A stretch of DNA of 64,000 nt from RI-153 sp963752935 (GCA_963752935.1 CAVWAL010000023.1:744001-808000), one strand, 5' to 3'; counted from the stretch's first letter, positions 1 through 9,064 are shown. Notes: generated from the letters alone by a model not told the origin. Numbers and translations are program-made.

Positions 1-1
1 G

Positions 2-88
2 CATCAGGAAGCAGTGACCCTACAGCGGGAGCACGTCAGCGTGACACGCGACGAGCCTGGCTCTGATGATCCGTCCTCCACTGCCTGA
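2..88 (+). CDS. C-terminal end of a DUF2382-type stress protein (cut by window start)
   Basis: Frame 2 reads 28 residues and ends at TGA 86-88. The visible LQREHVSVTRDEP resembles the EEHVNVERRPVDRP segment of the next gene, which is the conserved strand of DUF2382 (YsnF/AvaK) proteins. This is probably a paralogue directly upstream of the next gene. Only the tail is present, so the domain layout cannot be judged. Confidence 0.6.
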   Translation, partial: HQEAVTLQREHVSVTRDEPGSDDPSSTA

Positions 89-175
89 CATACCGCCGCA
101 CCTGCAGGCGATGCGTGGCTTACAGACAAGACACAGAGACGACTAGAACACACAGATAGAAGGAAAGGACTTATC

Positions 176-1210
176 ATGGGTAAAACAGCAGTTGGACTTT
201 ATGAAACTACGGCAGAGGCGCAGCGCGTTCTCAGTGACCTGGTCAAGGCCGGGTATGAGCGCAACACCATCCGCATCATGCTGGGCGATGCATCGACGCG
301 TCGGCTACATGAGTGGCGCGAAGAGTCTGAGACCGTCTCCGGCGCACGCTCGCAGCGGGCCGATGGCGGTGTCATCTCGACACTGAGCTCAGTCGGCGTG
401 CCGCATGACGATGCCGAGGACTATGAAGAGGCACTTCACCGCGGCCATGCCTTGGTCTCCGTTTCGACCACGGACCAGCGTATCGACAAGGCGGTCGAGA
501 TCATGAGCCGCCACAAGATCCTGGACATCCAAGAGCGCAAACGCAGTTGGAACATGACGACCGGCAAGGAACGCAACCTCAAGAGAGGCGAGGAAGAAAG
601 AGTGCCTGTGATCGAGGAAGAGGTACGCGTCGGCAAGCGCGATGTCGAGCGCGGTGGTGTGCGCGTGAGCACTCATGTCACCGAAACCCCGGTCGACGAG
701 ACGGTCAACCTGCGTGAGGAACATGTAAACGTAGAACGCCGCCCGGTGGACCGGCCGGTGAGCAAGGGCGATGTCGACAAACTGCGCGACCAAACGATTG
801 AGGTGCGCGAGTCGGCCGAAGAGGCCGTAGTCGACAAGCAGGCGCATGTCGTCGAAGAGGTGGTCGTGAGCAAGGACACAGAGACTCACCAGGAGCACAT
901 CAATGAGACAGTGCGCCGCACCGACGTCGATGTCGAGAACATCGGCGGCCCGGAGTGGAACCGCTTCAGCGATGAATTCCGCACCCACTACAAGAGTAAC
1001 TTTGCCAAGGGCGGCCAAGACTTCAGCTATTACGAGCCGGCCTATCGCTATGGCTATACGCTCGCAGCGCGGCCTGAATACCGCGGCCGCACCTGGAACC
1101 AGATTGAGCCCGATGCGCGGCGCCGGTGGGAGACAGACTACCGCGAGCAGGGTCCCTGGGAGAACTTCAAGGACGCTGTACGCCACGCCTGGAACCGTGC
1201 CACCGGTTAA
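176..1210 (+). CDS. General-stress protein 17M-like / DUF2382 (YsnF/AvaK) protein
   Basis: 344 residues. Residues about 4-110 look like the general stress protein 17M domain (VGLYETTAEAQRVLSDLVKAG opening). Residues about 140-250 are a DUF2382 domain, rich in Glu/Arg/Val with the repeated pattern V-x-E-x-V-x-V. The C-terminal 85 residues carry the FRTHYKSNF ... YRYGY ... W-x-x-x-EPDARRRW motif often found with DUF2382. No signal peptide or membrane segment, so cytoplasmic. AAAGGA lies a few bases before the ATG. The biochemical role of the family is unknown; stress association is from family knowledge. A second DUF2382 tail lies just upstream. Confidence 0.85.
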   Translation: MGKTAVGLYETTAEAQRVLSDLVKAGYERNTIRIMLGDASTRRLHEWREESETVSGARSQRADGGVISTLSSVGVPHDDAEDYEEALHRGHALVSVSTTDQRIDKAVEIMSRHKILDIQERKRSWNMTTGKERNLKRGEEERVPVIEEEVRVGKRDVERGGVRVSTHVTETPVDETVNLREEHVNVERRPVDRPVSKGDVDKLRDQTIEVRESAEEAVVDKQAHVVEEVVVSKDTETHQEHINETVRRTDVDVENIGGPEWNRFSDEFRTHYKSNFAKGGQDFSYYEPAYRYGYTLAARPEYRGRTWNQIEPDARRRWETDYREQGPWENFKDAVRHAWNRATG

Positions 1211-1232
1211 GCCCCACCCCCATGCATGACCC

Positions 1233-1307
1233 TAACGTCTCCGAGACGTTAACGTAATATCATAGCAGCCTGCCGGCCTACCTTCGGGTGCGCCGGCAGG
1301 TGCTTTT
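1233..1307 (+). terminator. Intrinsic terminator after the DUF2382 gene
   Basis: A 9-bp perfect inverted repeat (TAACGTCTC at 1233-1241, GAGACGTTA at 1243-1251) is followed by a GC-rich hairpin (CCTGCCGGC at 1269-1277, GCCGGCAGG at 1292-1300) and TGCTTTT. The second hairpin is the likely terminator. Confidence 0.65.
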
Positions 1308-1434
1308 GGGCGCCCAGACGTGTGCAGTGAGACTCAAATCCATTTGATTATCTGTCCTATTCCAGGTAGGATTTGACCATCGAAGGTGACACAATCCCCG
1401 AATCCACTGCATCCAACCGCTTGAAGGAACGATC

Positions 1435-2964
1435 ATGCTCGCCAAAATTCAGAGTTGTGCCGTCGTCGGGTTGGACGCCGAACCCGTGCAGGTGGAGGTG
1501 GACATCACCAACGGGCTGGAGAAGTTGACCGTGGTCGGTCTGCCCGATGCCGCCGTGCGCGAGAGCGGCGAACGGGTGCGCAGCGCCATCTCCAACAGCG
1601 GCTACATCTTTCCCCAACAGCGCCTCACCGTCAACCTGGCCCCTGCCGACGTGCGCAAGGAAGGCCCCGCCTACGATCTGCCCATCGCCCTGGGCGTGAT
1701 TGCGGCCACACGTCAGGTGCTGGCCGAAGTGGAGGACGCCCTCATCGTGGGTGAACTGAGCCTGGACGGCACGGTGCGTCACGTCAACGGTGTGCTGCCC
1801 ATGGCGGCGATGGCGGCGGTGCAGGGGTACAAACGTCTCTTCGTGCCCGCCATGGACGCGCCCGAGGCGGCGCTGATCGAAGGGCTGGAGATCTACCCCG
1901 TCGCCACCATCGGCGAGATCATCAACCACCTCAACCTGCGCAAACTCATCCCCCGCCACGAAGGAAAGATCCTCTTCGACGACAACGAAAACGTCGTCTA
2001 CCCCGTAGACTTCGCGGACGTGAAGGGGCAAGAGATGACGAAGCGTGCCCTGGAAATCGCCTGTGCCGGGTCGCACAACCTGCTCATGAAAGGGCCGCCC
2101 GGTTCGGGAAAAACGTTGTTGGCGCGGGCGTTGCCGTCAATTTTGCCGCGGCTGACGTTGGCCGAGGCCCTGGAGATCACGCGGATCTACTCGGTGGCGG
2201 GTGAACTGGGCGGCGGCACCCCGCTGGTGCGCACACGTCCTTTTCGGGCCCCGCACCACACCATCAGCCACGCCGGTCTGGTGGGCGGAGGACGCTGGCC
2301 GCGCCCTGGTGAAGTGAGTATGGCGCACAGGGGCGTGCTTTTTCTGGATGAGCTGCCAGAATTCGGCACCAAGAACCTGGAAACGCTGCGCCAACCGTTG
2401 GAAGACAAGGTTGTCACCATCAGCCGCGCTTCGGGGACGTTGACCTTCCCGGCCGGGTTCATCTTTGTGGCGGCCATGAATCCCTGCCCTTGCGGCTACT
2501 ATGGAGACGAACGCAAGGAATGCACCTGCTCGATGGGGCATGTGCAGCGTTACCAGGGACGCATCAGCGGCCCGCTCATGGATCGCATCGACATCCACGT
2601 CGACGTGCGCCGCGTCCCCTTCGAGAAGCTGGCGGGGCTGGATGGCGGCGAGTCTTCGGCGGCGATTCGGGCGCGGGTCGAGGCCGCGCGCAAAGTGCAG
2701 GCGGCGCGCTTCAGCACGTGGACCAAGGCGCACGTCCTCGTCAACGGCGATATGGGCCCTGCCGAGGTGCAGCACTTCTGCGAGTTGGACGAGGCAGGCA
2801 AGAACCTCATGCGCGCTGCCGTGCGCCAGATGGATCTGAGCGCGCGGGCCTATCATCGCGTGCTCAAACTGGGGCGCACCATCGCCGATCTGGCCGGCGA
2901 GGAAAAGATCGAAGTCGCGCATCTGGCCGAGGCGATCCAGTACCGGCCAAGAGGGATCGTGTAA
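1435..2964 (+). CDS. YifB/ComM-family Mg-chelatase-like AAA+ ATPase
   Basis: 509 residues, full length for the family. An N-terminal ChlI/Lon-like domain (about 1-130) precedes the AAA+ core. Walker A GPPGSGKT lies near residues 219-226 and Walker B GVLFLDELPEF near 300. The cysteine motif CPCGYYGDERKECTC is near 350, and the C-terminal Mg-chelatase lid ends at YRPRGIV. ComM homologues are hexameric branch-migration helicases used in natural transformation; that role is transferred from the family and not shown here. AAGGAA lies ahead of the ATG. A degenerate copy of part of this gene lies 0.7 kb downstream. Confidence 0.92.
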   Translation: MLAKIQSCAVVGLDAEPVQVEVDITNGLEKLTVVGLPDAAVRESGERVRSAISNSGYIFPQQRLTVNLAPADVRKEGPAYDLPIALGVIAATRQVLAEVEDALIVGELSLDGTVRHVNGVLPMAAMAAVQGYKRLFVPAMDAPEAALIEGLEIYPVATIGEIINHLNLRKLIPRHEGKILFDDNENVVYPVDFADVKGQEMTKRALEIACAGSHNLLMKGPPGSGKTLLARALPSILPRLTLAEALEITRIYSVAGELGGGTPLVRTRPFRAPHHTISHAGLVGGGRWPRPGEVSMAHRGVLFLDELPEFGTKNLETLRQPLEDKVVTISRASGTLTFPAGFIFVAAMNPCPCGYYGDERKECTCSMGHVQRYQGRISGPLMDRIDIHVDVRRVPFEKLAGLDGGESSAAIRARVEAARKVQAARFSTWTKAHVLVNGDMGPAEVQHFCELDEAGKNLMRAAVRQMDLSARAYHRVLKLGRTIADLAGEEKIEVAHLAEAIQYRPRGIV

Positions 2965-2966
2965 GA

Positions 2967-3326
2967 ATGGACATAGGCATGAGTCCCGCTGACAAGGAGC
3001 ACTTCATCCGTCAAAAAGCTGTTGAGAACCGGCGGAGTGCGAATGGGGACAAGATACTCTGGTCAAGACACGCAACCGCCGAACTGGTCAATGATAGGTT
3101 GCATAGGACAGAAGTTGAGGAAGGTCTGGAATCGGCAACTATGATTGAAGACTACCCTGCCACGCACCGTCCGTTACCAGACTGCCTGGTTTTGGCAACT
3201 TTGCCGAATAGACAACCAATCCATGCCGTTGTCGCCATCGATACAGGAGGTGATAGAATATTTGTGGTGACTGTATATCGGCCCTCGCCAGAAAGGTGGG
3301 AAGATGATTGGCGAACGCGCAAGTAG
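2967..3326 (+). CDS. DUF4258 protein, putative toxin partner of the following YgiT-type gene
   Basis: 119 residues starting at the ATG two bases after the yifB stop. The pattern ILWSRHATAELVNDRLHRTEVEEGL, followed by a C-terminal VVAIDTGGDRIFVVTVY strand, fits DUF4258, a small fold related to RelE/MqsR-like toxins. Its 3' end overlaps the next gene by 23 bases, the usual coupling of type II toxin-antitoxin pairs. No experimental support for toxicity is visible; a housekeeping role cannot be excluded. Confidence 0.75.
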   Translation: MDIGMSPADKEHFIRQKAVENRRSANGDKILWSRHATAELVNDRLHRTEVEEGLESATMIEDYPATHRPLPDCLVLATLPNRQPIHAVVAIDTGGDRIFVVTVYRPSPERWEDDWRTRK

Positions 3327-3561
3327 CAAGTGCCCCGTTTGTGGTGGCATGGTGCATTCGGGAGAAACGACAATCCCTTATGTACTGGAAGATGGTATTG
3401 TGGTCGTGATCAAGCGTGTGCCGGCTGAAATCTGTAGTGACTGCCGCGAAGCGTTCACAACAGGTGCGGTTACCGACCAGATTGTTCATATACTGCAGCA
3501 ACTCAAACATCTGGGGAGTGAAGTTTCTGTCGTCTCGTATGCGGAATACCAGATGGCGTGA
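3304..3561 (+). CDS. YgiT/MqsA-type zinc-finger protein, putative antitoxin
   Basis: 85 residues. Two CxxC pairs (C10/C13 and C44/C47) form the zinc site of the YgiT/MqsA N-terminal domain, with the typical segment IPYVLEDGIVVVIKRVPAEICSDC. The C-terminal 30 residues are short and lack a full Xre-type HTH, so DNA binding is uncertain. It overlaps the DUF4258 gene, which supports a two-gene toxin-antitoxin-like module. Confidence 0.78.
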   Translation: MIGERASSKCPVCGGMVHSGETTIPYVLEDGIVVVIKRVPAEICSDCREAFTTGAVTDQIVHILQQLKHLGSEVSVVSYAEYQMA

Positions 3562-3635
3562 CGCCTGCGTTTGAAGAGCATCGGAAGGATCACAACTTGA
3601 GACGGCTGCGTGGCTCTCCAATCCACCGGCAAATT

Positions 3636-3853
3636 GCTATGAACCCCTGCCCTTGCGGCTACTACGGCGACGAGCGCAAGGAATGCACCTGTTCGATGGG
3701 CGTGCTTTCAATGAAAGCCTCGTGCAGCGCTATCAAGGAGGCATCAGCGGCCCGCTTATGGATGTCTACCTTCGGTAGAGCATCGACATTCACGTAGACG
3801 TGCGTCGCGTCCCCTTTGAGAAGCTGGTCGGGCTGGATGCCGGCGAGTCTTCC
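3636..3853 (+). pseudogene. Degenerate partial duplicate of yifB
   Basis: Bases 3639-3698 are nearly identical to yifB 2475-2536 and encode the same AMNPCPCGYYGDERKECTCSMG. Homology resumes at GTGCAGCGCTATCA and at CGACATTCACGTAGACGTGCGTCGCGT, matching yifB to about 2660. The copy is interrupted by two short inserts, one with TTTCAATGAAA and one with CTACCTTCGGTAG, and has no intact frame. It ends where a DUF5615 remnant begins. Confidence 0.8.
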
Positions 3854-3857
3854 CGCA

Positions 3858-4047
3858 TCGCAGCCAGACGCAGGAAATCAGCGTCATCGGTAAAGATTAC
3901 CATGTGACGCGAGGTGGCGTCGGCAAGCTGTTCTTCGTCTGTATATCCAAGAGGGCCCGCATCACGGGCCGGGATGGCCGTGACCTGGTGATGCTGCAGT
4001 CCCGCAGCCACGGCTACCGGGAAACGTTGTGGAATTTCATGAGTCAT
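3858..4047 (-). pseudogene. Remnant of a DUF5615 (PIN-like) protein
   Basis: The minus strand encodes IPQRFPVAVAAGLQHHQVTAI, then GYTDEEQLADATSRHMVIFTDDADFLRL. This is the D-E-x-L ... T-D-D-x-D-F-L signature of DUF5615, the PIN-like half of some toxin-antitoxin pairs. The N-terminal aspartate strand and the C-terminus are missing, and the frame runs into antisense yifB debris. It is most likely a decayed toxin gene. Confidence 0.6.
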
Positions 4048-4061
4048 TCACGGAGTGTGCT

Positions 4062-4928
4062 ATGCGCTATGGTATGACGATACCTCCCTTTGGTGTGTTT
4101 GCCGACCCGCGCCACCTGATGGAACTGGCCCAGGCCGCCGAGGCTGCGGGCTGGGATGGCTTCTTCTTGTGGGATACGGTCATCCACGATGAGCAGGGCT
4201 ATCCCATTGCCGAACCATGGACTGCGCTGTCTGCGATTGCTGCAGTTACCACAAGCCTGCGCCTGGGTGTGATGATCACACCTCTCCCCCGCCGCCGCCC
4301 CTGGCAAGTGGCGCGCCAAGTCCTTACCCTTGACCACCTGTCCAACGGCCGCGTGATCTTTGGCGCAGGGTTGGGCGGTGCGCTGCACGACTTCGACTGG
4401 TTTGGCGAAGAAACCAATGCCAGGGTGCGTGCGGCCATGTTGGACGAGGGCTTGCAGATTGTACGTGGGTTGTGGTCGGGCGAGCGCACGAGCTATACGG
4501 GCGAGCATTACACAGTCGAACCGGTTCAGTTTGTGCCGCCGCCCGTTCAACCCTACATTCCTATCTGGATTGGGGGCATGTGGCCCAACAGAGCGCCCAT
4601 GCGCCGCGCTGCTCGTTTTGATGGTGTCTTTGCGCTCAGAGGCGGCTTTCCGCTTCCGCCTGAGGATCTCGCCGCCATCAAGGCGTTCATCGAGCCACGG
4701 CGGTCCGCCCCTGCCGCCCACTTTGACTATGTAGCGGCGGGTATTACGCCGGGGGACGACCCGATGATCGGCGCAGCGCAGGTTGCGCCTTACATCGCAG
4801 CGGGCGCGACCTGGTGGCTGGAAACCATCGACCCCTGGTCACGTGCCGGCGATTGGTCGGTTGTCCTGGGGCGCAAGGACGAAGCATGGATGGAGGAGCG
4901 GATCCGCCAGCCTCCTCCCAAAGGCTAG
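4062..4928 (+). CDS. LLM-class flavin-dependent oxidoreductase
   Basis: 288 residues from the ATG at 4062, which has GGAG eight bases upstream; an ATG at 4029 in the same frame lacks this. The protein opens with MRYGMTIPPFGVFADPRHLMELAQAAEAAGWDGF in the luciferase-like (bacterial luciferase / F420-dependent reductase) pattern. It continues with RLGVMITPLPRRRPWQVARQ and LSNGRVIFGAGLG. Such TIM-barrel enzymes use FMN or F420. The substrate is not predictable. Monocistronic by position. Confidence 0.88.
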   Translation: MRYGMTIPPFGVFADPRHLMELAQAAEAAGWDGFFLWDTVIHDEQGYPIAEPWTALSAIAAVTTSLRLGVMITPLPRRRPWQVARQVLTLDHLSNGRVIFGAGLGGALHDFDWFGEETNARVRAAMLDEGLQIVRGLWSGERTSYTGEHYTVEPVQFVPPPVQPYIPIWIGGMWPNRAPMRRAARFDGVFALRGGFPLPPEDLAAIKAFIEPRRSAPAAHFDYVAAGITPGDDPMIGAAQVAPYIAAGATWWLETIDPWSRAGDWSVVLGRKDEAWMEERIRQPPPKG

Positions 4929-5126
4929 GCGTCAACGTGCTGTTTGGTCCTACTTAAGAACTTGTGGGGCACTTGTGGTCGCCCTATCGCATTCTGACGC
5001 AGCACACTACCCACAGTGGCACCACCAGCATGTCTTCTATGCGGTTGGCACCTGTACCGAATACATCACACCGGTGGATCAAGTTTGACAGCAGGCGACA
5101 ATAGACTGTCGACCACACGCAGATCC

Positions 5127-6390
5127 TCAAGAGTCCAGGAAAGAGGACAGGTGGCGCTGCCACCCATCCACCACGCGTTCCTCCGGTTCTGCTCGATCCA
5201 GGCGCAGCCCCAAGAGACCACTCAACCGGCGCAGGCCGGCCTGCCCGGCTCGGATATCGTGGCCGGCCCGGGCCGCCGCCAGCAGATCATCGGCCAGTTG
5301 TTCGAGCGCGGCCACAGCCGCCGGTGTATCCAGATCGTCGTCCATCGCCTGCTCAAAGGCCAGGGTAAGCCCGGTTGTTTCCCAAGCCGCGTCACTGCCA
5401 CTGGGGGCGGCGACCGCCCTCCGAAGTGTGTCCACCAGGGCGCGAGAATGCGCCAATTCCTCGTCAGAATGGCTCCAGGGTCTGCGATACTGGTGGCGGT
5501 TCAAGTAGAGCCGCAACGTGTCTGCGGATTCCCGCTCAAGCAGTTGGTCGACCATAACCAGATTGCCGAGCGACTTGCTCATCTTCTCGCCTTCATGGCG
5601 CACCATCGCCGTGTGGATCCAGAAGCGGGAAAAGGGCTGCTCTCCGGTGGCGCCCTCCGATTGGGCAATCTCACTTTCGTGGTGGGGAAAGAGCAGATCC
5701 GCACCACCGCCATGGATATCGATAGTTTCTCCCAGCAGCTCCGTTGCCATACTGGAACATTCAATGTGCCAGCCGGGCCGGCCCGGCCCCCACGGGCTGG
5801 GCCAGGCCGGTTCGCCCGGCGCCTGGGCCTGCCAAAGTACAAAGTCCAGTGGATCACGTTTGTGCGGATCGTCTGGATGATTTCCCCGTTGATTGGCGAT
5901 GGCCAGCATCTCCTCCCGGTCTAGACAGCACAATTTGCCGTACTCAGGCCAGGCATCAATATGGAAGTAGACATTGCCGCCCGAGGCATAGGCCACCCCC
6001 TGCGCCAGCAGCGTCTCCACCGTGGCGATGATTTCCCCAACGAACTGCGTAGCCCGAGGGAAATGATCCGGCGGACGAATGTTGAGCGCCTGCATATCAC
6101 GGATGAAATGGCGCGTCCACTGGTTGCCCAGCGCCTGCCAGTCGCTGCCGGTTTCCGCCGCCTTACGCAAAATGTCATCATCGATGTCGGTCACGTTCTG
6201 CACATAACCCACAGCGTGATCCCTTGAACTCCAGATAGCGGATCAACACGTCGAAGCTGGCATAGGTAAAGGCATGGCCCAGATGGGTGGTGTCATAGGG
6301 GGTGATCCCACATACGTACAGAGTAACGGTCTGCCCTTGAGGCTCAAACGGCTCGACCTGCTGGGTCAGCGAGTTATAGAGTCTTAGCAT
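5127..6390 (-). CDS. Cysteinyl-tRNA synthetase / MshC-like ligase, one frameshift
   Basis: The start is ATG 6390-6388 with AGGAG upstream. The N-terminal 60 residues (YVCGITPYDTTHLGH, containing the HxGH motif) and the rest (from GYVQNVTDIDDD) are in different frames. Removing one T near 6212 joins them into about 420 residues with GSRVGYVQN across the junction. Visible are the zinc ligands (YVCG, HIEC, PHHE), HGGG and KMSKSLGN. Function: ATP-dependent activation of cysteine. At 420 residues it is shorter than usual CysRS (about 460) and nearer MshC of mycothiol synthesis, whose YVCGITPYDATHLGH motif it almost shares. CysRS remains possible. Confidence 0.8.
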
Positions 6391-6774
6391 CGTCTGCTCC
6401 TGTTCTTGATAACATTGATTGCGTCCGCCTGCACTTTGCATTCTTCCACGGACGCCTGCGGAACACAAGAGCGACTGAAGTACCCGGGCACGTCGAATAA
6501 CCAGGTGTTAGGCCATCAAATCGTTTGTTCCCTTTTGCACAAAATGATGATAAAATGTGCGATGACGTCTGCATGGCTCATGCCATTACCCTTGGCATGG
6601 GCGGATTGCCTCCGCTCCCTTGTTTGTATCACATGAAGGAGTGTCGCCATGCATTGGGAAACCAGCCCAACGACCTCACTGCCATTAGTTCTTCCCTAAA
6701 CCGGTTGAGCTGTTACGGCGATACTGCTGAACTATCCACCCTCATCCTTTGCGCTCAGGAAAGGAGTGCCCTCC
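6391..6774. other. Intergenic region between the cysS-like gene and the symporter operon
   Basis: 384 bases between divergent transcription units, so promoters for both are expected. I see no convincing gene or -35/-10 pair. A loose inverted repeat (GCACA at 6536-6540 and TGTGC at 6556-6560) flanks an A-rich stretch and could be an operator. Confidence 0.35.
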
Positions 6775-7065
6775 ATGCTCCACAGACCCACTCCGGCAGC
6801 AGGCAAGGACCCAGCCGTCAAGTACAAAATGCGGCTGGGCATCTGGATGTTCGTTCTCTACTCCCTCTTCTATGCCGGATTCGTCCTGATTAATCTGGTC
6901 AATCCTCTGCTCATGGAACGCACACTGTTTTGGGAGTTGAACCTGGCTTCGATCTACGGGATGGCGCTGATCATTGTGGCGCTTCTCGAAGCATTGGTAT
7001 ACGACTGGTTGTGCCGCCGTCAGGAACAGCGCATGGCAGACGCCGAAAACGACAAGGAGAGTTGA
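6775..7065 (+). CDS. DUF485 membrane protein, small partner of the symporter
   Basis: 96 residues from the ATG at 6775. AAGGAG at 6761-6766 is correctly spaced for this ATG, whereas the in-frame GTG at 6766 overlaps it. Two hydrophobic segments (about 22-44 and 60-80) match DUF485/YjcH, with ELNLASIYGMALIIVALLEAL in the second. DUF485 genes usually precede acetate/solute:Na+ symporters, and here the symporter starts 2 bases after the stop. Confidence 0.85.
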   Translation: MLHRPTPAAGKDPAVKYKMRLGIWMFVLYSLFYAGFVLINLVNPLLMERTLFWELNLASIYGMALIIVALLEALVYDWLCRRQEQRMADAENDKES

Positions 7066-7066
7066 C

Positions 7067-8977
7067 ATGGCCATTGCTGTCTTTCTGATCTTTGTTCTGA
7101 TTGTGCTTGGGCTTTCCTTCTACTTGGGCAACCGCACACGTTCCGCCAGCAGTTACTATGCGGCGGGTGGGCAAATCCACTGGGGTGTGAATGGGATCGC
7201 TTTTGCCGGCGATTATCTGTCGGCCGCTTCGTTTCTGGGGATCTGCGGGCTGATCGCTATGAACGGATATGACGGTTTCCTCTACTCCATCGGCTTCCTG
7301 GCCGGGTGGATCGTGGCCCTTTTCGTCGTGGCCGAACCGCTCAAGCGTCTGGGCACCTACACCTTTACCGATGCGGTGGATGCCAAGTACAACTCGCCGG
7401 GTATCAAACTAGCCGCTTCCATCAGCACACTGGTGGTCTCGGTCTTCTATTTGATCCCACAGATGGTGGGCGCCGGCGTGCTGGTCGAGCCACTGCTGGG
7501 CATCCCTCAGGCCTGGGGTGTGATCATGGTGGGCGTCATTGTCATCACAATTGTAGCCACGGCGGGCATGGCCTCGACAACCTATGTCCAGTTCCTCAAG
7601 GGCTTCCTGCTCATCATCTTTTCCACAGTGCTTGTGGTTTCCGTCCTCATGCGCGGCCTCTCCACCACACCCGATCAGGGGGGGAAGCTCACCCCTCACA
7701 CATACGCGACGCTGGCAGCGACACAAGAGGGGAACAGCATCAGTGTGGTTGATGCCGGTTGGCAGGTCATGGAACAGGAAACTGGATCCGACGGCCGCAC
7801 CTTCGTCAAGCTGGCTAGAGACAACGCAGAGAGCTGGTGGCTGGTCGTCGAATCAGACGCAGCGCTCGTTCTGCAGGAAGTGCAATGGGTCCGGGTGACG
7901 GGCAGTGGCGAAACCTGGATCAACGGCGCGCCGGCGTCTGCCGAGAACAGCTTGCGGCCCGTGGGCAGTCTTTCGCAGATTGCAGGTGATGACGATGTCG
8001 ACACCGGAGCGATCTCACCTCTGAAGATGCTGACGCTGTTGAGTAGCGCAGAGACCACCGTCGAGGTGTGGCGCTCCACCAAGTTTGCGGCCGGCGACGG
8101 CAGTCAAATTACCGTCTACTATCCGCACTCCGTCCCCGGCAACCGGCTGATGCGACCGGGCTTGAAGTTCAAAGTCGACGGCACACCAGTGCAGCGCATG
8201 GACTTCTTTTCCCTGATGCTGGCCCTCTTCCTGGGAACAGCAGCGCTTCCCCACATCCTGATCCGGTACTACACCGTGCCCGATGCATCGGCGGCGCGTA
8301 AATCGACCATCGTTGCCATCGCCGCCATCGGCTTCTTCTACGTTCTGACCCTCTTCATGGGCTTGGGCGCCCTGGTTAACGGTGTGCTCAACCCGCTGGA
8401 CAGCAACATGGCGGCGCCTCTCCTGGCCCGTTCCTTCGGCGAGTTGTTGTTTGCCGTCATATCGGCGATTGCCTTCGCCACCGTGCTGGGTACGGTCAGC
8501 GGCTTGATTGTGGCGGCCTCAGGCGCAATTGCCCACGACTTGTTCGATCGCTTCCTAAATCTGCAGATGGACGACACCCAGAAGGTGCGGGCCGGCAAGA
8601 TCTCTGCATTTGTGATCGGCGCCATCGCCATCTTGCTGGGCATCCTCTTCAAGGGCATGAACGTCTCGTTCCTGGTGGGGCTGGCCTTCGCCGTGGCGGC
8701 GTCGGCCAATCTACCGGCCATCGTCATGCTACTCTTCTGGGAGAAGACGACGGCCAAGGGCATTACCGCATCGATCTTCGTCGGCATCGTAGCCTCGGTG
8801 GGGCTAATCCTCTTCTCACCCGAACTCTACGCCCAATACGGTCTCGATCCGTCGACGGCGCCGGTACCCTTGAACAACCCGGGGATCATTTCGATCCCGT
8901 TGAGCTTTATGACGTTGATCGTAGTGTCGCTGGCAACGCAGAAGCGCTTGCTGGTGGTACCGCAGCCGGCTGATTGA
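7067..8977 (+). CDS. Sodium:solute symporter (ActP-like, SSS family)
   Basis: 636 residues from ATG 7067, preceded by AAGGAG inside the upstream gene. The SSS-family core is clear: SSYYAAGGQIHWGVNGIAFAGDYLSAASFLG near the N-terminus, then TFTDAVDAKYNSPGIK and SGLIVAASGAIAHDLFDRFL. An extramembrane stretch of roughly 165 residues (about 200-365) interrupts the helices and is not part of standard ActP (about 550 residues). The ActP-type partner DUF485 suggests a monocarboxylate such as acetate; the substrate is inferred. A long inverted repeat follows the gene. Confidence 0.87.
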   Translation: MAIAVFLIFVLIVLGLSFYLGNRTRSASSYYAAGGQIHWGVNGIAFAGDYLSAASFLGICGLIAMNGYDGFLYSIGFLAGWIVALFVVAEPLKRLGTYTFTDAVDAKYNSPGIKLAASISTLVVSVFYLIPQMVGAGVLVEPLLGIPQAWGVIMVGVIVITIVATAGMASTTYVQFLKGFLLIIFSTVLVVSVLMRGLSTTPDQGGKLTPHTYATLAATQEGNSISVVDAGWQVMEQETGSDGRTFVKLARDNAESWWLVVESDAALVLQEVQWVRVTGSGETWINGAPASAENSLRPVGSLSQIAGDDDVDTGAISPLKMLTLLSSAETTVEVWRSTKFAAGDGSQITVYYPHSVPGNRLMRPGLKFKVDGTPVQRMDFFSLMLALFLGTAALPHILIRYYTVPDASAARKSTIVAIAAIGFFYVLTLFMGLGALVNGVLNPLDSNMAAPLLARSFGELLFAVISAIAFATVLGTVSGLIVAASGAIAHDLFDRFLNLQMDDTQKVRAGKISAFVIGAIAILLGILFKGMNVSFLVGLAFAVAASANLPAIVMLLFWEKTTAKGITASIFVGIVASVGLILFSPELYAQYGLDPSTAPVPLNNPGIISIPLSFMTLIVVSLATQKRLLVVPQPAD

Positions 8978-9005
8978 TCGTAAGGGCAGGATGATGAATT
9001 GATCT

Positions 9006-9064
9006 GGGGTGGCGCTTCGTGGACATGTGTTAACATGAAACCGTGTAACAGGGAACGCCACCCC
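9006..9064. repeat. Inverted repeat downstream of the symporter gene
   Basis: GGGGTGGCG at 9006-9014 is perfectly complementary to CGCCACCCC at 9056-9064, with about 41 bases between. It may be a weak terminator or the edge of lost DNA. No T-run follows. Confidence 0.5.

Noticed and set aside
6536..6560. Inverted repeat GCACA...TGTGC as a definite operator before the symporter operon
   Set aside because: Arms are only five bases and no promoter pair could be aligned with it.
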